Positions 6,000 to 7,128 of a stretch of 7,128 nt of DNA are shown here, in pieces. Under the pieces are notes generated by a model, which was not told the origin of the DNA, did not search any database, and saw only the letters and a program-made list of their open reading frames with translations. Made by a program: the position numbers and the translations under genes. The stretch lies in contig JAFGFO010000179.1 in the NCBI GenBank assembly GCA_016931085.1, forward strand, positions 1 to 7,128, written 5' to 3'. How positions within the stretch are numbered: position 1 is the first letter of the stretch; every line of letters starts with the position of its first letter. The DNA is from Thermoflexales bacterium (GTDB taxonomy: Bacteria > Chloroflexota > Anaerolineae > Fen-1058).

Positions 6000-7128
6000 A
6001 CACATATTCCAAAAAGCCCGCGCCGGCCTCCTGCCCCGTGCGGCCGGCCTCGACCAGCTCGTGCAACTTGTCACTGGGGTGAAAACGCAAACCGTGCTTG
6101 CCCTCGAATGCTTCCAGCCCGGCCACGATCACGTCCAGGCCGATGCGATCCGCCAAAGCCAGCGGCCCAATGCGCTCGCCTTGGTATGACATGCCAGTGC
6201 CGGCAATCATGGCCATGTCGATGTCCTTCACGTCGGCGATCTGCTCTTCCACCGCGCAAGCGGCCTCGTTGAACAACGGGTACATCAGGCGCTCAACCGA
6301 AAACTCGGTCGGCGGCTTGCCGGCGTTGATCTCGGCAATAGCCTGCTGGACCGCTTCATCGCCCTGGCTGCCGTAGCCATAAAAGCCGGCGCCCGTTTTC
6401 TCGCCCAGGCGGCCAGCATCCACCAAACGCTTGAACAACTCGGCGCCCTGCATGCGCTCGCCATACTGCTGGTTCAGATATTCTCCCACGTGGTAGCACA
6501 CATCCAAGCCCAGCATGTCCATCAAGGTGAACGGTCCCATCGGCCAGCCAAACTCGCACATCGCTGCGTCGATGTCGGCCGCGGAGGCCGCCTGCTCCTG
6601 CAAGCACATCACCGCCTCGTTGAGATATGGCATCAGCAGGCGATTGACCAAAAAGCCCGGACACTCCTTGACCACGACCGGGATTTTGCGCAGGCTCTCG
6701 GTAAAAGCGACCACGTCGTCCACCGTCTCCTGGTCGGTGGCTTGGCCGCGAATGACCTCCACCAGCTTCATCACGTGAGCCGGGTTGAAAAAGTGCATAC
6801 CGGTCACCTTGTGAGGCCGGGAGGTAGCCTGGCCCATTTCCGTGATCGACAAGGCCGAGGTATTGCTGGCAAAAATCGTCCCTGGCGGACAGATACCGTC
6901 CAACTCGGCAAACACCTTTTTCTTGATACCCATGCTCTCCGGGACAGCTTCGATCACGATGTCCACGTCGGCAAACTCGCCATAGTCCAGGGCCGGTGTG
7001 ACCAACGACACCTTGCTGTCCATCTCGCCGGAGCTCATCTTGCCCTTGTCCACGCGCCGTTGGTAGATTTCGCGGATCGTGTCCATCCCCTTGTCGAGCA
7101 TGGCCTGGTCGATGTCCTTGAGCACGAC
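5998..7128 (-). CDS. 3-hydroxyacyl-CoA dehydrogenase, two-domain type, N-terminus missing at window edge
   Basis: This oxidises 3-hydroxyacyl-CoA to 3-ketoacyl-CoA with NAD+. The frame is open to base 7128, giving 376 visible residues; the GTG at 7123-7125 is internal. The fragment begins at VVLKD, the second strand of the Rossmann fold ending in the NAD-binding Asp, so the glycine-rich loop is off the edge. Visible motifs are VIEAVPES (58-65), ASNTSALSI (87-95), GMHFFNPAHVMKLVEVIRG (110-128) with the catalytic His112-Glu124 pair, and PGFLVNRLLMPYLNEA (157-172). PMGPFTLMD (196-204) and GEKTGAGFYGY (242-252) complete the first C-terminal domain. A second, diverged copy of that domain follows (about 278-375: ERLMYPLFNEA, GPLALADRIGLD, AGAGFLEY), as in FadB/FadJ. 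It could be a stand-alone enzyme or the end of a FadB-type fusion with an N-terminal hydratase domain; the separate hydratase downstream favours the former. It is first among the six visible genes. Confidence 0.94.
   Translation of the reverse strand, partial: VVLKDIDQAMLDKGMDTIREIYQRRVDKGKMSSGEMDSKVSLVTPALDYGEFADVDIVIEAVPESMGIKKKVFAELDGICPPGTIFASNTSALSITEMGQATSRPHKVTGMHFFNPAHVMKLVEVIRGQATDQETVDDVVAFTESLRKIPVVVKECPGFLVNRLLMPYLNEAVMCLQEQAASAADIDAAMCEFGWPMGPFTLMDMLGLDVCYHVGEYLNQQYGERMQGAELFKRLVDAGRLGEKTGAGFYGYGSQGDEAVQQAIAEINAGKPPTEFSVERLMYPLFNEAACAVEEQIADVKDIDMAMIAGTGMSYQGERIGPLALADRIGLDVIVAGLEAFEGKHGLRFHPSDKLHELVEAGRTGQEAGAGFLEYV

Larger units (their letters stand above)
815..7128 (-). other. 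Beta-oxidation/ETF gene cluster, probable operon
   Basis: Six same-strand genes follow in the order 3-hydroxyacyl-CoA dehydrogenase, enoyl-CoA hydratase, two acyl-CoA dehydrogenases, etfB, etfA, with spacers of 11, 65, 64, 40 and 101 nt. The products cover three beta-oxidation steps plus the cognate electron carrier. I saw no convincing internal promoter. The repeat arrays and palindromes in four of the five spacers could modulate or process the transcript, so a single uninterrupted mRNA is probable but not shown. The promoter is expected beyond the right edge. Confidence 0.75.

Noticed and set aside
5243..6082. 279-residue open frame on the + strand opposite ech
   Set aside because: It is antisense to an intact hydratase gene, has no recognisable domain, and is explained by the high GC content.

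Overview
The window is GC-rich bacterial DNA, densely coding, and holds two convergent transcription units. On the + strand (1-726) is the 3' part of typA (bipA), a translational GTPase gene that enters from the left edge. On the - strand, from the right edge back to 815, six genes lie head to tail. In order of transcription they are a 3-hydroxyacyl-CoA dehydrogenase (5' end missing), an enoyl-CoA hydratase, two acyl-CoA dehydrogenases, etfB and etfA.

The six genes form a coherent beta-oxidation module. The acyl-CoA dehydrogenases would oxidise acyl-CoA to enoyl-CoA and pass electrons to the EtfAB flavoprotein. The hydratase makes 3-hydroxyacyl-CoA, and the NAD-dependent dehydrogenase makes 3-ketoacyl-CoA. 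A thiolase, an acyl-CoA ligase, an ETF:quinone oxidoreductase and a regulator are not in the window; any of them could lie beyond the right edge. The spacers are 11, 65, 64, 40 and 101 nt, which suits a single polycistronic unit whose promoter is off the right edge.

The proteins are of known families, but several key sites deviate. The second acyl-CoA dehydrogenase (3963-5123) lacks a glutamate at both usual catalytic-base positions. EtfA (815-1822) has non-consensus residues in the FAD-binding motifs, and EtfB has an altered, longer nucleotide-binding loop.

The non-coding DNA is the most unusual part. Three successive spacers carry arrays of a 7-bp unit, CGTRAAA (or its complement TTTYACG). 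These abut or overlap stop codons, and in one case form a 21-bp perfect inverted repeat around etfB. The ech/acyl-CoA dehydrogenase spacer carries a doubled 15-bp palindrome, and the typA/etfA spacer carries a long imperfect hairpin. My impression is that such repeat-filled spacers, together with this gene content, suit a Chloroflexota (Anaerolineae-like) genome. That assignment is an inference from memory and is not proven by the sequence.

I see no RNA genes, CRISPR array, insertion sequence or phage gene. No stretch over 300 bases lacks a gene.
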